A stretch of 64,000 nucleotides of DNA, from positions 1-64,000 of the forward strand of contig JBEBHD010000001.1 of NCBI GenBank assembly GCA_040080915.1. Reading direction: 5' to 3'. Shown here in pieces: positions 46,766 to 57,091 of this stretch. Both the position numbers and the translations under genes were made by a program. Every line of letters begins with the position of its first letter. The first letter of the stretch is position 1. Origin of the DNA: M3007 sp040080915 (lineage in GTDB: Bacteria; Bacteroidota; Bacteroidia; Chitinophagales; Saprospiraceae). The notes below the pieces were generated by a model. It was not told the DNA's origin and ran no database searches. It was given only the letters and a program-made list of their open reading frames with translations.

Positions 46766-47287
46766 ATGTACACAGAAAAGCAGTATTTCCAGAACCGACA
46801 CACCCGATGGCTTAAATGGCTATGCGCCGGAGTCGCGATCGTGCAATTGATCCTGCTCATCGCCGCCGAAACCGGCCAATCTTGGCTGCCGCTGGGGGAT
46901 ACTGCGCATTGGGGCATTTTACTGGTTTCAGGGCTGGCATTCAGCCTGCTTTCGCATATCGTTTTGGTGCTGCGGGTGGGCGCGCGTGGAGTCTCCCTGC
47001 GGTATTTTCCCTTCCAGTTGCGCTTCCAACATGTCTGCTGGGACGAGATTCGCCAACTGCGCCTGCTTCCATTGGGCGAATGCCCGACGGGTGCGCAGTT
47101 TGGGTTGCCGGGGCGCGATTTCACGCATGCCTACTGGCTCAGTACACCCAGGCACGCTGTGTTGCACATCACCTTAGTGAACGGCACCCAACTCTACGTC
47201 TCGACCGAGCGGCCAGCGGAGCTGCTGGATTTTTTGCGGCATGGGCTGCAAGTACATGGTAGGAAAGTCTGTGCGGAGTGGGTGTGA
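46766..47287 (+). CDS. Small membrane protein of unknown function
   Basis: The protein has 173 aa. Two N-terminal hydrophobic helices (WLCAGVAIVQLILLIAAETG and WGILLVSGLAFSLLSHIVLVL) precede a cytosolic domain of about 100 residues with alternating beta-strand character (GVSLRYFPFQLRFQHVCWDEI, VLHITLVNGTQLYVSTERPAEL). This recalls the PH-like domains of small bacterial membrane proteins (YcxB/bPH type), but I cannot name the family with certainty. ATG 46766 is chosen because a promoter-like pair ends just upstream and repeat DNA precedes it. It is followed by exoprotein C on the same strand. Confidence 0.72.
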   Translation: MYTEKQYFQNRHTRWLKWLCAGVAIVQLILLIAAETGQSWLPLGDTAHWGILLVSGLAFSLLSHIVLVLRVGARGVSLRYFPFQLRFQHVCWDEIRQLRLLPLGECPTGAQFGLPGRDFTHAYWLSTPRHAVLHITLVNGTQLYVSTERPAELLDFLRHGLQVHGRKVCAEWV

Positions 47288-47401
47288 AACCACTTACGCA
47301 CCCGTCCCCGCCACTTGCGCAGTGCCTCTTTCCCGCCCCTCTCCGCCGCCTGACTTTTGTATCGTCAATCAAAATTTTTTTCAAAAAAACTGCCCGACGA
47401 T

Positions 47402-50400
47402 ATGAAATATCTGTTCGCAACCCTACTCTTCCTTGCCGCCTTCACGGCGCAAACCTCCGCTGCCATCTGGTACGTCAACCCCAACGGCAGCGATGCCAAC
47501 ACGGGCGACTCCTGGGGGGCTGCTTTCCAAAATGTCCAAACAGCCATTAGTGCAAGCACCGATGGCGACGAAATCTGGGTGGCCGAAGGCACATACCTGC
47601 CCACGTTAATGTGGGCAGGCAATACCAACCGCCACAGGACATTTTTTGTCAACTTCGATGTCAAACTCTTCGGCGGCTTTACCGGCGCCGAGACGATGCG
47701 CGACCAGCGCGACTGGGTAGCCCACCCGACCATCCTTAGCGGCGACCTCGGCGTGCAGGACAACTTTTCCGACAACGCCTACCACGTCGTATGGATCAAT
47801 GGCCGAAGCAGCGCGATGGAGCTGGACGGATTTACCATTACCAAGGGCATGTGTGATGGCCTGAACAGCAATGTCAACGACCGGGGCGCAGGCATTTACA
47901 ACACCGCCGAAAACTACAACTCCACCCCGACTATCCGCAACTGTACCGTCACGGGCAACTTTGGCGGTTCGTTCGGCTATGGGGCCGGGATGTACAACTA
48001 CGGCGCACACGATGCCTCGGCAACGCTGACAGACTGCACGTTCTTCGGCAACGCCGAGACGGAAGACGGCGGCGCGATGTACAACTACGCGGCTTCTCAG
48101 GGCATCGCCTCGCCGGTGCTGACGAACTGCGCGTTCACCAACAACTCCGCAGGGTATGGCGGCGCGGTGGCTAACAAGGCTGAATATGGCGGTGTTTGCG
48201 CCCCGGTGCTGACCAACTGCACGTTCAACAACAACTACGCATTGGTCAATGGCGGCGCGATGTTCAACTGGGATAACATCAGCGCCCCGGTGCTGAACAA
48301 CTGCACATTCAGCACTAACTCGGCAGGGAACCAAGGTGGCGCCATTTTCCACCAGGCGGAAATCCTCACCCTCAACAATTGCTCTTTGAACAACAACACG
48401 GCGGAGAACGGGGGCGGGCTGCTGGTGCTCGCCGGAGGGGTGCTCGCTACGGACTGCACGTTTTCGGGCAATACTGCGACCATGACAAGCGGCGGGGCGG
48501 TAGATATCTGGGGATTTCCCTCCGAGGCGTTTACGTTCCTGCGTTGCACCTTTTCGGACAATTCGGCAACCAACGGCGGGGCTGTAAGTTTGGACATAGA
48601 CTACACCCTCACCCTCGAGGCGCTGTTCGACCGCTGCACGTTTTCGGGCAATTCGGCAACCAACGGCGGGGCACTGTACACTGCGGGCAGCCATGATGCC
48701 GGCACCCTGAACGTCACGCTGCTCAACTGCCGCCTCTTCGACAACACCGCCGGCGAGCGCGGCGGGGCGTTTTGTTCTGGCGGCAACTACGGCAGCGGCT
48801 TTTCGAAGATGTACCACTGCACATTCTACAACAACACCGCCACTCTCGGCGGCGGCGCGGTAGGCACCTCTAACTATATCGCCAACCAGCCAACGCCCTC
48901 TCTGCACAACTGCATCGCCTGGAACAACTCTTCCACCTTCGGCCAAACAGTGAATGGTCAGGGCGGAGTCCTCATCCAATACTCGCTTATCCAGGAATCT
49001 GGCTGCCCGACGGGCGCAGGTTGTGGTGTGAGCCTCTACAACCTCGACCCGCTCTTCATCAACGTTGCCGCCCACGACTTTCACTTACAAAGTAACTCGC
49101 CCGCCAAAAATACCGGCGCGAATGTTCCCGTGACGCAAGATTTTGACGGCACTTCCCGTCCGCAAGGGCCTGCGTTTGACATGGGCGCGTTCGAGGTGCC
49201 GGTGGTGTGCCCACCCGGCCCGGTAGTTTTTGTGGACAAAGACGCGACCAGCGGTGCCGATAACGGTACGTCCTGGGGGGATGCTTTCGTCCACCTGCAA
49301 GATGCGCTTGATGCGGCGGCTGACTGCCCCGGTACCGTGGAAGAAATCTGGGTGGCTGAAGGCACCTACCTGCCCACCGCCATGTGGGCCGGCAATACCG
49401 ACCGCCACAAAACATTTTTTGTCAATCACGATGTCAAAATCTTCGGCGGCTTCGACGGCACGGAAATCCTGCGCGACGAGCGCGACTGGGTGGCGCACCC
49501 GACCATCCTGAGCGGCGACCTCGGCGTGGCGAACAACATGGCCGACAACACCTACCACGTCGTGTGGATCGAAGGACGCAGCAGCGCGATGGAGCTCGAC
49601 GGCTTCACCATCACCAAAGGAAAGTTGCACCACAGCGACCAGATACATAGTTGGGGCGCAGGCATTTACAACAACGCCGACCATCAGGCTTCGACCCCGA
49701 CCATTCGCAACTGCACCATCACCGGCAACGAAGGCAACACAAATACGCGCGGCGCGGGCATGTTCAACAAAGGGTACTTCGGCGATGCCTCGCCGACGAT
49801 GACGGACTGTACGTTTTCCAACAACACTGTGCCCGGCAACTCCAACGGCGGCGCGATGTACAATTATGCCTTTGGCCCAACAGGCATCGCTTCACCGGTG
49901 ATGACCGATTGCGCGTTCACGAACAACTACGCGGCGTTTCGCGGCGGCGTATTATACAACTCGGTGGAGAACAGCGGCACCTGCGCCCCGGTGCTAACCG
50001 ACTGCACCTTCACGGGCAATACGACCACCTACCAGAGCGGCGGTGCCATCTACCACGTCGGGCAAGAACTCACGCTGGACAACTGCACCTTCACCAACAA
50101 CTCTGCCTTTATCGGCGGAGCGATAGGCGTAACCCAAGGGTTTGTGACCGCAACAGATTGCTCCTTTTTGGGCAATAGCGCCCCTGCCAACTCGGGCGCG
50201 GTCAGCATTTCAGGTGCCGACGTGACCTCCACCTTCACGCGCTGCACTTTCTCGAACAACAGCACCCCGGCAAAAGGCGGTGCGGTAACGGTGTACTCTT
50301 CCTTCGGCTCCACACTTGTCGTGGCGTTCGACCGATGCACTTTTTCCAACAACTCGGCGGCCAACGGCGGCGCGGTGTACACTTCCGGAATCAGTGATGC

Positions 50401-52690
50401 CAACTTGATCGTCACCCTGTACAACTGCCGCTTGTTTGGCAACACCGCCACCGGGCGCGGCGGCGCGCTCTGCTCTGGCCGCAACGATGGCTTGGGCTAC
50501 ACCCTGTGCGTCAACTCCACTTTTTACAACAACACCGCCCCGCAGGGCGGCGGCGGCGCGATGGGCACCTTGGATGTGCGGCCTAACCAGGCAGTTCCCG
50601 CGCTCATCAACTGCATCGCTTGGGGCAACTCCTCCACCTTCGGCCAAACGGCTGGCGGTCAGGGCGGGCTGAGCATCGAGTTCAGCCTCATACAAGAGGC
50701 CGCTTGCCCGACGGGCGCAACTTGTGGCAACGGCATGATTTACAACAAAAACCCGCTCTTCGTGAATGCAGCCGCCAACAACTTCCACCTCCAAGCCTGC
50801 TCTCCGGCAGTGGATATGGCCGACATGGGCTATTCACCCGCCATTGATTTTGACAACATGGCGCGCCCGCAAAACGGCGGCTACGACATGGGCGCGTTCG
50901 AGTACGTCGGCGTGCCATGCCTACCGGAGGCGAAGTGCAAAAATAGCACGGTCAACCTCAGCGCGGCAGGAACCGTCAGCGTCCCGGCAGGCAGTATTGA
51001 CAACGGGAGCACCGGCTGCGAGCTGCAATTCCAGATCAACAACCAGAGCGCCCATATCTACACTTGTGCCAACGTCGGGGCCAACGTCGCCACGCTAACC
51101 GTCACCGACTGCAACAACAACACCGACGATTGCACGGCCACTGTGACCGTGGTGGATAACATCGCGCCTACCATTACCTGCCCCGGCCCCGTCAGCGTGT
51201 CCTGTACCGGCAACGCCCCCGTCAACCTCGCTTCGGTCACCGCTAATGACAACTGCGGCTCACCGGCCAAATCGCACGTCGGCGACGTAAGCTCCAACCA
51301 AACCTGCGTCAACCGCAAAACTATCACCCGAACCTACCGCGCCACCGATGGCTCCGGCAACAGCATCACCTGCGCCCAGATTATCACCGTGTACGACGAC
51401 GTAAAACCGAACTTCTCCTCACTGCCCGCCAACGTGACCGTTCAGTGCAACAGTGTGCCCGCTGCGGGTAGTCCTGCGGCCTCCGACGGCTGCGGCGGCA
51501 CGGTGACCATTGCCTACAACGGCCAGACTACCGTGCCCGGCGCTTGCCTGGATGCCTATACGATCACCCGCCAATGGACGGCCACCGATGCCTGCGGCAA
51601 CACGAAAACCGCCACGCAACGCATCACGGTAGTGGATACGCAAAAGCCCAATTTCACTGGCACGCCAGCCAATATCACGGTGCAGTGCAGCGCCATCCCG
51701 AACCCGGCTACTCCCACGGCAACTGATAACTGCGATGCGGTAGTAGCCATTACCTACAACGGCCAAACGACCACCGCCGGCACTTGCGCCAATGCCTACA
51801 CGCTGACCCGAACCTGGACTGCCACCGACAACTGCGGCAATACGCGCACCATTACGCAGCGCATTGCGGTGGTGGACAACGGCAAACCGGTGTTCACGTC
51901 ATTCCCGGAAAACACTACCATCACTTGCAATGAAACACCGCCAGCAGTGGGCAACCCCACGGCTTCGGACGGATGCGGAAACACCACCGTGACGTACCTC
52001 GGCCAATCCTCCACGGGCGGTTCGTGCCCGGGCAACCATCAACTCAAACGTACCTGGCGCGCTACCGATGCCTGTGGCAACAGCACCGTGGCCACGCAAA
52101 CGATCCAGGTGTCGGATGTTGGAGCACCGGAGTTCACCTCGGTACCCGGACCGCTCACCATCGAGTGCACCGACCCGCTGCCGCCGCTCGTGAACCCGAC
52201 GGCCACGGATGCCTGCAGCGGGTATGTACACATCACCTTCCTCGGCAATGCGGCCTCCGGCAGCGGTTGCTCGGCGGACTACATCATCACGCGCACCTGG
52301 CGGGCTGATGATTTGTGCGGAAATACGGCTACGACGACTCAGGTGGTCACCGTGCTGGGGAATAATTACGGAGAAGAAGGCACGGAAAACCGGGATGCGA
52401 TCAGACAACCGACGGAGGACGGGCGACCACTAGTATCTTCCATACGGGTACATCCGAATCCGACGACGGATCGGGTTTGGCTCGACCTGACGGACTATGC
52501 TGGCGAAGCTATCACGGTTTCGATTTTTAGCGATTTGGGGCAGTTGATTTGGGAAAACCGGATTCCGGCTGTGGAAGATTTGAAAATGTCGGTCAGCCTG
52601 CTTGAAGCGGGCGCAAAGGCGGGAATGTACACCGTCAGCGTGAACTCGGCATGCGGAGTAATGGCGAAGCGGATGGTGCTGGTGGAGTAA
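47402..52690 (+). CDS. Giant exoprotein C: duplicated beta-helix, five HYR repeats, T9SS sorting domain
   Basis: The protein has 1762 aa. ATG 47402 opens a signal peptide (MKYLFATLLFLAAFTAQTSA). Residues about 20-600 and 607-1170 are two copies of one right-handed beta-helix module of the polymorphic-membrane-protein or choice-of-anchor-Q type. Both start with a GSDANTGDSWG-like segment, continue with WVAEGTYLPT, WAGNT and RDWVAHPTILSGDLGV, and carry ladders such as DCTFSNNTVPGNSNGGAMYN. A cysteine-containing linker shared with exoprotein B (AKCKNSTVNLSAAGTV) leads to five HYR-type repeats (about 1256-1655) and a T9SS domain (VHPNPTTDRVWLDL, ending MVLVE). It is a probable surface adhesin or glycan-binding protein. 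The HTCS gene at 52769 follows by 78 nt. Confidence 0.92.
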   Translation: MKYLFATLLFLAAFTAQTSAAIWYVNPNGSDANTGDSWGAAFQNVQTAISASTDGDEIWVAEGTYLPTLMWAGNTNRHRTFFVNFDVKLFGGFTGAETMRDQRDWVAHPTILSGDLGVQDNFSDNAYHVVWINGRSSAMELDGFTITKGMCDGLNSNVNDRGAGIYNTAENYNSTPTIRNCTVTGNFGGSFGYGAGMYNYGAHDASATLTDCTFFGNAETEDGGAMYNYAASQGIASPVLTNCAFTNNSAGYGGAVANKAEYGGVCAPVLTNCTFNNNYALVNGGAMFNWDNISAPVLNNCTFSTNSAGNQGGAIFHQAEILTLNNCSLNNNTAENGGGLLVLAGGVLATDCTFSGNTATMTSGGAVDIWGFPSEAFTFLRCTFSDNSATNGGAVSLDIDYTLTLEALFDRCTFSGNSATNGGALYTAGSHDAGTLNVTLLNCRLFDNTAGERGGAFCSGGNYGSGFSKMYHCTFYNNTATLGGGAVGTSNYIANQPTPSLHNCIAWNNSSTFGQTVNGQGGVLIQYSLIQESGCPTGAGCGVSLYNLDPLFINVAAHDFHLQSNSPAKNTGANVPVTQDFDGTSRPQGPAFDMGAFEVPVVCPPGPVVFVDKDATSGADNGTSWGDAFVHLQDALDAAADCPGTVEEIWVAEGTYLPTAMWAGNTDRHKTFFVNHDVKIFGGFDGTEILRDERDWVAHPTILSGDLGVANNMADNTYHVVWIEGRSSAMELDGFTITKGKLHHSDQIHSWGAGIYNNADHQASTPTIRNCTITGNEGNTNTRGAGMFNKGYFGDASPTMTDCTFSNNTVPGNSNGGAMYNYAFGPTGIASPVMTDCAFTNNYAAFRGGVLYNSVENSGTCAPVLTDCTFTGNTTTYQSGGAIYHVGQELTLDNCTFTNNSAFIGGAIGVTQGFVTATDCSFLGNSAPANSGAVSISGADVTSTFTRCTFSNNSTPAKGGAVTVYSSFGSTLVVAFDRCTFSNNSAANGGAVYTSGISDANLIVTLYNCRLFGNTATGRGGALCSGRNDGLGYTLCVNSTFYNNTAPQGGGGAMGTLDVRPNQAVPALINCIAWGNSSTFGQTAGGQGGLSIEFSLIQEAACPTGATCGNGMIYNKNPLFVNAAANNFHLQACSPAVDMADMGYSPAIDFDNMARPQNGGYDMGAFEYVGVPCLPEAKCKNSTVNLSAAGTVSVPAGSIDNGSTGCELQFQINNQSAHIYTCANVGANVATLTVTDCNNNTDDCTATVTVVDNIAPTITCPGPVSVSCTGNAPVNLASVTANDNCGSPAKSHVGDVSSNQTCVNRKTITRTYRATDGSGNSITCAQIITVYDDVKPNFSSLPANVTVQCNSVPAAGSPAASDGCGGTVTIAYNGQTTVPGACLDAYTITRQWTATDACGNTKTATQRITVVDTQKPNFTGTPANITVQCSAIPNPATPTATDNCDAVVAITYNGQTTTAGTCANAYTLTRTWTATDNCGNTRTITQRIAVVDNGKPVFTSFPENTTITCNETPPAVGNPTASDGCGNTTVTYLGQSSTGGSCPGNHQLKRTWRATDACGNSTVATQTIQVSDVGAPEFTSVPGPLTIECTDPLPPLVNPTATDACSGYVHITFLGNAASGSGCSADYIITRTWRADDLCGNTATTTQVVTVLGNNYGEEGTENRDAIRQPTEDGRPLVSSIRVHPNPTTDRVWLDLTDYAGEAITVSIFSDLGQLIWENRIPAVEDLKMSVSLLEAGAKAGMYTVSVNSACGVMAKRMVLVE

Positions 52691-52696
52691 AACCAA

Positions 52697-52728
52697 TTGA
52701 AAACTTGACGGTGTGCGGTTTACTTTTG
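52697..52728 (+). promoter_or_regulatory. Promoter of the third HTCS
   Basis: TTG (52697-52699) is followed after 21 nt by TACTTTTG (52721-52728), a perfect -7 element. The HTCS ATG is 40 nt downstream. The sensor therefore has its own promoter although it lies close behind exoprotein C. Confidence 0.55.
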
Positions 52729-52768
52729 CATCTGATATTCCCCGATAGTTAATTATCCCGCCGCCCGG

Positions 52769-55700
52769 ATGCTCAAGTGCCTGCTCCTCATACGGAATTC
52801 ATACGGTAGACACCGGTGGCTGTTATCCGGTTCCTGGCTGTGCGGCATGCTGTTTTTCCATGTCTTTCGGCTGCACAGCCAGGACATGAGCCAACTCACG
52901 CACTTTTCCACCGCAGACGGCCTCCCGGCCAATCAAATCCAAAAGGTGGAATCCGACTCGGAAGGCTTTATCTGGGCACAGACCCGGCTGGGGCCAGCGC
53001 GGTACGACGGCCGCCGTTTTGTGCCGCTTACAGATCTGCACCCGGACATTGGCCTGCCGAAGCAGGGTTTTACTTACATGCTGATTGACGGGCACGACCA
53101 CATGTGGATCAGCACAACCATTGGCTTGTACCGGATTTCACTGGCGACGTTCGAGTCGGTGTTTTATAAAAAAAACCTGACACCCCACTGCACCGACGCA
53201 CAAGGAAACACCTGGTTTACGTCGGCAAAAAATATGGTTCGGTACCAATGGAAACAGGGTGTATTTCAGGAATTGCCCCTTGTCAAAAATGGCGATACCC
53301 TTGCAGTACACGCAGTTTTCCAAGGCAGGGAAAATCTGATGATTGTTCGGGCTTTGAACCGGTTTTATCGGTACCACACCGAAAAGCAAACGTTTGAGCC
53401 GCTTCAGGCCTTGCCGCCGGCAGATGTCAACTCCGCGCTTGTTGGAGCTCCGGATGCGGGCGGTATGCTTTGGCTTTCTATCTGGTACCGCAAAACGGGC
53501 GGGTTGGTGCATTACGACCCGTACCGGGATACGGTGTTGCGCAGTTTCGGCAGTACCACACACCCCGTCGCTGGCACCGACATCAACGCCATGTTACCGG
53601 TCAGCGACCGGGTCTGGCTGGCCACCAATTCCGGCGGCTTGTGCAGGTATTCCCTGTCGGAAAACCGGTTTCACAGGTACCCGTCGGATGATAAAAACCC
53701 GAACGGACTATGGCCCCAACAACTGACAGAAGTGTTTCAGGATGCTTTTGGAAACCTCTGGGTGGGCACCCTGTTCGGCCTGTACATGGCGCCGGCAAAC
53801 AGGCAGACGACACAACTGTTAGCATACGCGCCATTTAATCCCAATAGTCTGGTATCGCGGCCGGTTACATGCCAGGAGTTCATCACCGACACCCTCCTGG
53901 CTATCGGTACCATGAACGGCTTAAGCCTGTATGACCGACACCGCAAAACCTACCTGAACCGGCACTTGCCCCTCTACAACGACAACCCCTACAATGACCA
54001 GATCCGGGCCTTCGCCCGGGATGCGCCCGGCAGTTTTTGGGTGGCCAGTTGGTCAGGGTTGTATCGTTTGAACAGCCGGAACGGACAGGTGCTGGAGTAT
54101 TATATTACGCACCCCAATGCTGGCGACAACCATCCGGCTGCCGTAAAAAAGCAGGATTTGGGGGCAATTTACCGGCTCTTTAAAGACCGTGAGGGTATCC
54201 TGTGGGCCAGTACCTTCACGGAAGAGCTGATCCGCATTACAGGGACTGCCGATGCCCGCCGGTTTGAGTTTCTGAACCGGGTGGAAAAAAACAGGCAACT
54301 ATTGGTCAACCGGGTGGAATGTATGCTCGACCTGGACGAACAGCGCCTGCTGCTCGGCACAGCCGACGGCCTCTTGCTGTTCGACCGCCCGACGCAGCAG
54401 TTGCACGCGGTTGCGGTTACGTTCCCGGCCCTGGAGCCACCTGTGGCAATATCGGGTATGGTACGCTCCCGGCAGGGCGATGTGTTGCTCCTTGCGAAAA
54501 ATATGCCTTTTCGCTTGCGGCTAAATGGCGCTTCCGGCACCGCCACTCCGATCCCCAGCCCGCTGAACCTGAAACCCTGCCAGCAGATCATCGAAGACGA
54601 TGCTGGTGCCGTATGGCTTACGCAGGAAGACGGTGTCGTACAACTTGATGCCGGCAAAAATATCGGGTGCCTGTACGACTCCCGCCACTTCCTGCTCGAA
54701 AACGTGCTGGCCGTCCGGCCACCATTTCCTCCGGTAAAAGACCACGACGGCAACCTGTATTTCGGTGGCGTTCGGGGTGTCACAGTATTGAACCCGGAGC
54801 ATTTTTCCAGCAGGCAAACAGCCCTGCCCGTCCTCAAAATCACCGGGCTGAAAGTAAACGGGGTGGTTTTTGTGCCGGACAGTTCGATTTCCCGCACCCA
54901 AACACTGGCTTTGTCCTGGAAACAGGCCAACCTCGGGTTCGAGTTTTCGGTGCTGAATGCAACGGTACCCGCGCTCTGCCGGTTTGCCTACAGCCTCGAT
55001 GGAGCCAATACAGTAGATTTGGGGAGCCAAAACACGGTAAACCTCAGCAACCTCTCTCCCGGGAAGTACCAGCTGCATGTGACGGCTACCAACAGCGACG
55101 GTGTCTGGAACCGGCAGGGCGTCATGCTCCGAATCGTGATTCGTCCACCCTGGTGGCGCAGCGGCTGGGCGTACCTTGCCTATGTGTTGTTGCTGGGGTA
55201 CTCGGTCTTTTGGCTCTACCGGTTCCAACTGCGCCAAAAACTGGCGAAGCAGGAAGCGGTGCAATTGCGGGAAATGGATGCGTTCAAAAGCCGGTTTTTC
55301 ACCAACATCACCCACGAGTTCCGCACGCCGCTGACGGTGATTTTGGGCATGACCGAACGGGTGCTGAGTGACGGGGTGACTTCGAGTCACCCCGTCACTA
55401 TTGCCCAGCCCCTCGCCCTCATCCGGCGCAACGGCGAAAATCTGTTGCGCCTCATCAACCAAATCCTCGATTTGTCGAAATTAGAAAGCAAGGCCCTGAA
55501 GATCAACTACGTGCAGGGCGATGCCCTGGCCTACCTGCGCTACATTGCCGAAAGCCTGCAATCGCTGGCGAATGCACAAAACCTGACGCTGTATGTGGGC
55601 AGTGATCAGGACAGTATCGTCATGGATTACGACCCGGAGCGGCTCCTGCAAATCGTGTACAACCTGCTGTCCAATGCCGTTAAATTCACACCGGCAGGCG

Positions 55701-56875
55701 GGAAAGTGGTTTTGCGTGTAACGTCGAAAGAGTTAAAAAACCTGCCGACATTGACGGTAACTGTGTCCGACACCGGTATCGGCATTCCGGCGCACGAACT
55801 GCCGTTTTTGTTTGATCGCTTTTTTCAGGCAAACAATCAGGAGCGCTCCAAGGCTGGTGGCACGGGCATCGGGTTGTCTCTCACGAAAGAACTGGTACTC
55901 GCGATGGGCGGCGATATTGCCGTAGAAAGCACGGTCGGGAAAGGAACGATGGTTACTGTTCATCTCCCGATTACGCGCGTCGGCCCTGCCCTCGCCCCAG
56001 CCACGACGGAGCGGGCAGCCATATTGGAAACCACGTCCCCTCTTCCGTTTGGAACTGGAATTGACACACGATCAGATTCATCAGTCAATATGCATCATTC
56101 ATCATTGCCCCACCTGCTGATCATTGAGGACAATCCGGATGTCATGGCGTATGTGGTCGCTTGCCTGCAAAGCGAGTACCGGATTGACTGTGCATACAAT
56201 GGCCGGGAAGGCATTGAAAAAGCCGTGGAAACAATACCCGACCTCATCCTCAGCGACGTGATGATGCCGGAAAAAGACGGCCTCGAAGTGTGCGATGCGT
56301 TGAAAAACGACGAGCGCACCAGCCACATTCCCATCGTGCTGCTTACCGCCAAAGCCGATGTGGAGAGCCGCCTGGCCGGTTTGCGACGCGGTGCGGATGC
56401 CTACTTGTCGAAACCGTTTCACCAGGAAGAATTGCAGCTCACGCTGACCAATTTGCTGGAACGGCGCAGGAAATGGCAGGAGCGTTTTGCAGGACTGGGA
56501 CTGGTATCCGGCCCGGCTGCACCGGCTACGCCCGATGTGCCCAAAGCCGACCTGGAACTGGAAGACGCTTTCCTGAAAAAAATCCGCGAACAGCTCGAGC
56601 AGCACCTCGCCGATGCCGACTTCGACGGCCCGCGCCTCGCCCGCGCCATGCTCCTGAGCGAGGTGCAGTTGTATCGCAAGATCAAAGCCCTGACGGGTAA
56701 ATCCACAGCAATTTACATGCGCAGTATCCGCCTGCACAAGGGACTTGAGTTGTTGCGCAGCACCAGCCTCACCGTGTCCGAAATTGCCTACGATGTCGGG
56801 TTTGAAGACCCCAACTATTTTTCGCGGACCTTTTCCCAGGAGTTCGGGATAGCGCCGAGCGAAGTGCGCAAGTAG
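52769..56875 (+). CDS. HTCS sensor/regulator paired with exoprotein C
   Basis: The protein has 1368 aa. An N-terminal anchor or signal segment (SGSWLCGMLFFHVFRLHSQ) is followed by Reg_prop propellers (DSEGFIWAQTRLGPARYDG onward), a Y_Y_Y domain and a membrane helix (WWRSGWAYLAYVLLLGYSV, about 794-815). Then come HisKA with His849 in ITHEFRTPLT, HATPase (YNLLSNAVKF, DTGIGIPAHE, GGTGIGLSL), a receiver with Asp1163 in LSDVMMPEKDG, and a C-terminal AraC-type HTH (LARAMLLSEVQLYRKIKALTG, EIAYDVGFEDPNYFSRTFSQE). It is very similar to the sensor at 61065, suggesting duplication of an exoprotein-sensor pair. Two palindromic repeats lie in the gene, one in HisKA (55367) and one in the linker before the receiver (56062). 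Confidence 0.92.
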   Translation: MLKCLLLIRNSYGRHRWLLSGSWLCGMLFFHVFRLHSQDMSQLTHFSTADGLPANQIQKVESDSEGFIWAQTRLGPARYDGRRFVPLTDLHPDIGLPKQGFTYMLIDGHDHMWISTTIGLYRISLATFESVFYKKNLTPHCTDAQGNTWFTSAKNMVRYQWKQGVFQELPLVKNGDTLAVHAVFQGRENLMIVRALNRFYRYHTEKQTFEPLQALPPADVNSALVGAPDAGGMLWLSIWYRKTGGLVHYDPYRDTVLRSFGSTTHPVAGTDINAMLPVSDRVWLATNSGGLCRYSLSENRFHRYPSDDKNPNGLWPQQLTEVFQDAFGNLWVGTLFGLYMAPANRQTTQLLAYAPFNPNSLVSRPVTCQEFITDTLLAIGTMNGLSLYDRHRKTYLNRHLPLYNDNPYNDQIRAFARDAPGSFWVASWSGLYRLNSRNGQVLEYYITHPNAGDNHPAAVKKQDLGAIYRLFKDREGILWASTFTEELIRITGTADARRFEFLNRVEKNRQLLVNRVECMLDLDEQRLLLGTADGLLLFDRPTQQLHAVAVTFPALEPPVAISGMVRSRQGDVLLLAKNMPFRLRLNGASGTATPIPSPLNLKPCQQIIEDDAGAVWLTQEDGVVQLDAGKNIGCLYDSRHFLLENVLAVRPPFPPVKDHDGNLYFGGVRGVTVLNPEHFSSRQTALPVLKITGLKVNGVVFVPDSSISRTQTLALSWKQANLGFEFSVLNATVPALCRFAYSLDGANTVDLGSQNTVNLSNLSPGKYQLHVTATNSDGVWNRQGVMLRIVIRPPWWRSGWAYLAYVLLLGYSVFWLYRFQLRQKLAKQEAVQLREMDAFKSRFFTNITHEFRTPLTVILGMTERVLSDGVTSSHPVTIAQPLALIRRNGENLLRLINQILDLSKLESKALKINYVQGDALAYLRYIAESLQSLANAQNLTLYVGSDQDSIVMDYDPERLLQIVYNLLSNAVKFTPAGGKVVLRVTSKELKNLPTLTVTVSDTGIGIPAHELPFLFDRFFQANNQERSKAGGTGIGLSLTKELVLAMGGDIAVESTVGKGTMVTVHLPITRVGPALAPATTERAAILETTSPLPFGTGIDTRSDSSVNMHHSSLPHLLIIEDNPDVMAYVVACLQSEYRIDCAYNGREGIEKAVETIPDLILSDVMMPEKDGLEVCDALKNDERTSHIPIVLLTAKADVESRLAGLRRGADAYLSKPFHQEELQLTLTNLLERRRKWQERFAGLGLVSGPAAPATPDVPKADLELEDAFLKKIREQLEQHLADADFDGPRLARAMLLSEVQLYRKIKALTGKSTAIYMRSIRLHKGLELLRSTSLTVSEIAYDVGFEDPNYFSRTFSQEFGIAPSEVRK
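55367..55399. repeat. Perfect 14-bp palindrome inside HisKA
   Basis: AGTGACGGGGTGAC (55367-55380) and GTCACCCCGTCACT (55386-55399) flank a TTCGA loop. In frame it encodes the SDGVTSSHPVT segment between the two HisKA helices. The homologous position of the sensor at 61065 has a degenerate version (near 63636-63664). Confidence 0.85.
56062..56107. repeat. Degenerate ATTCATC repeat in the kinase-receiver linker
   Basis: CACACGATCAGATTCATCAG and the following CATCATTCATCATT resemble the right half of the repeats at 30288 and 30497, and encode DSSVNMHHSSL. The location, just before the receiver domain, is the same as copy 1 in the second HTCS. Confidence 0.6.
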
Positions 56876-57091
56876 CCAAAAAGGATGTCACAGCGGTTCA
56901 CATGAAAGAATAGTCCAGCCTTTTGAAAGAATGGTGAAGGCCCGCCCGGGGCTGCTCCCAACACCTTTGTCTCCGTACAACGAAAGTTCATTTCCGACAC
57001 TTTTCGGGCGGGTGTAGCGCACTTCGGTGCACTGCTCCGCCCGGTTCGGAAAGGACTCTCGGCAATTTTTTCACACAAAAAAATTTCGGAG

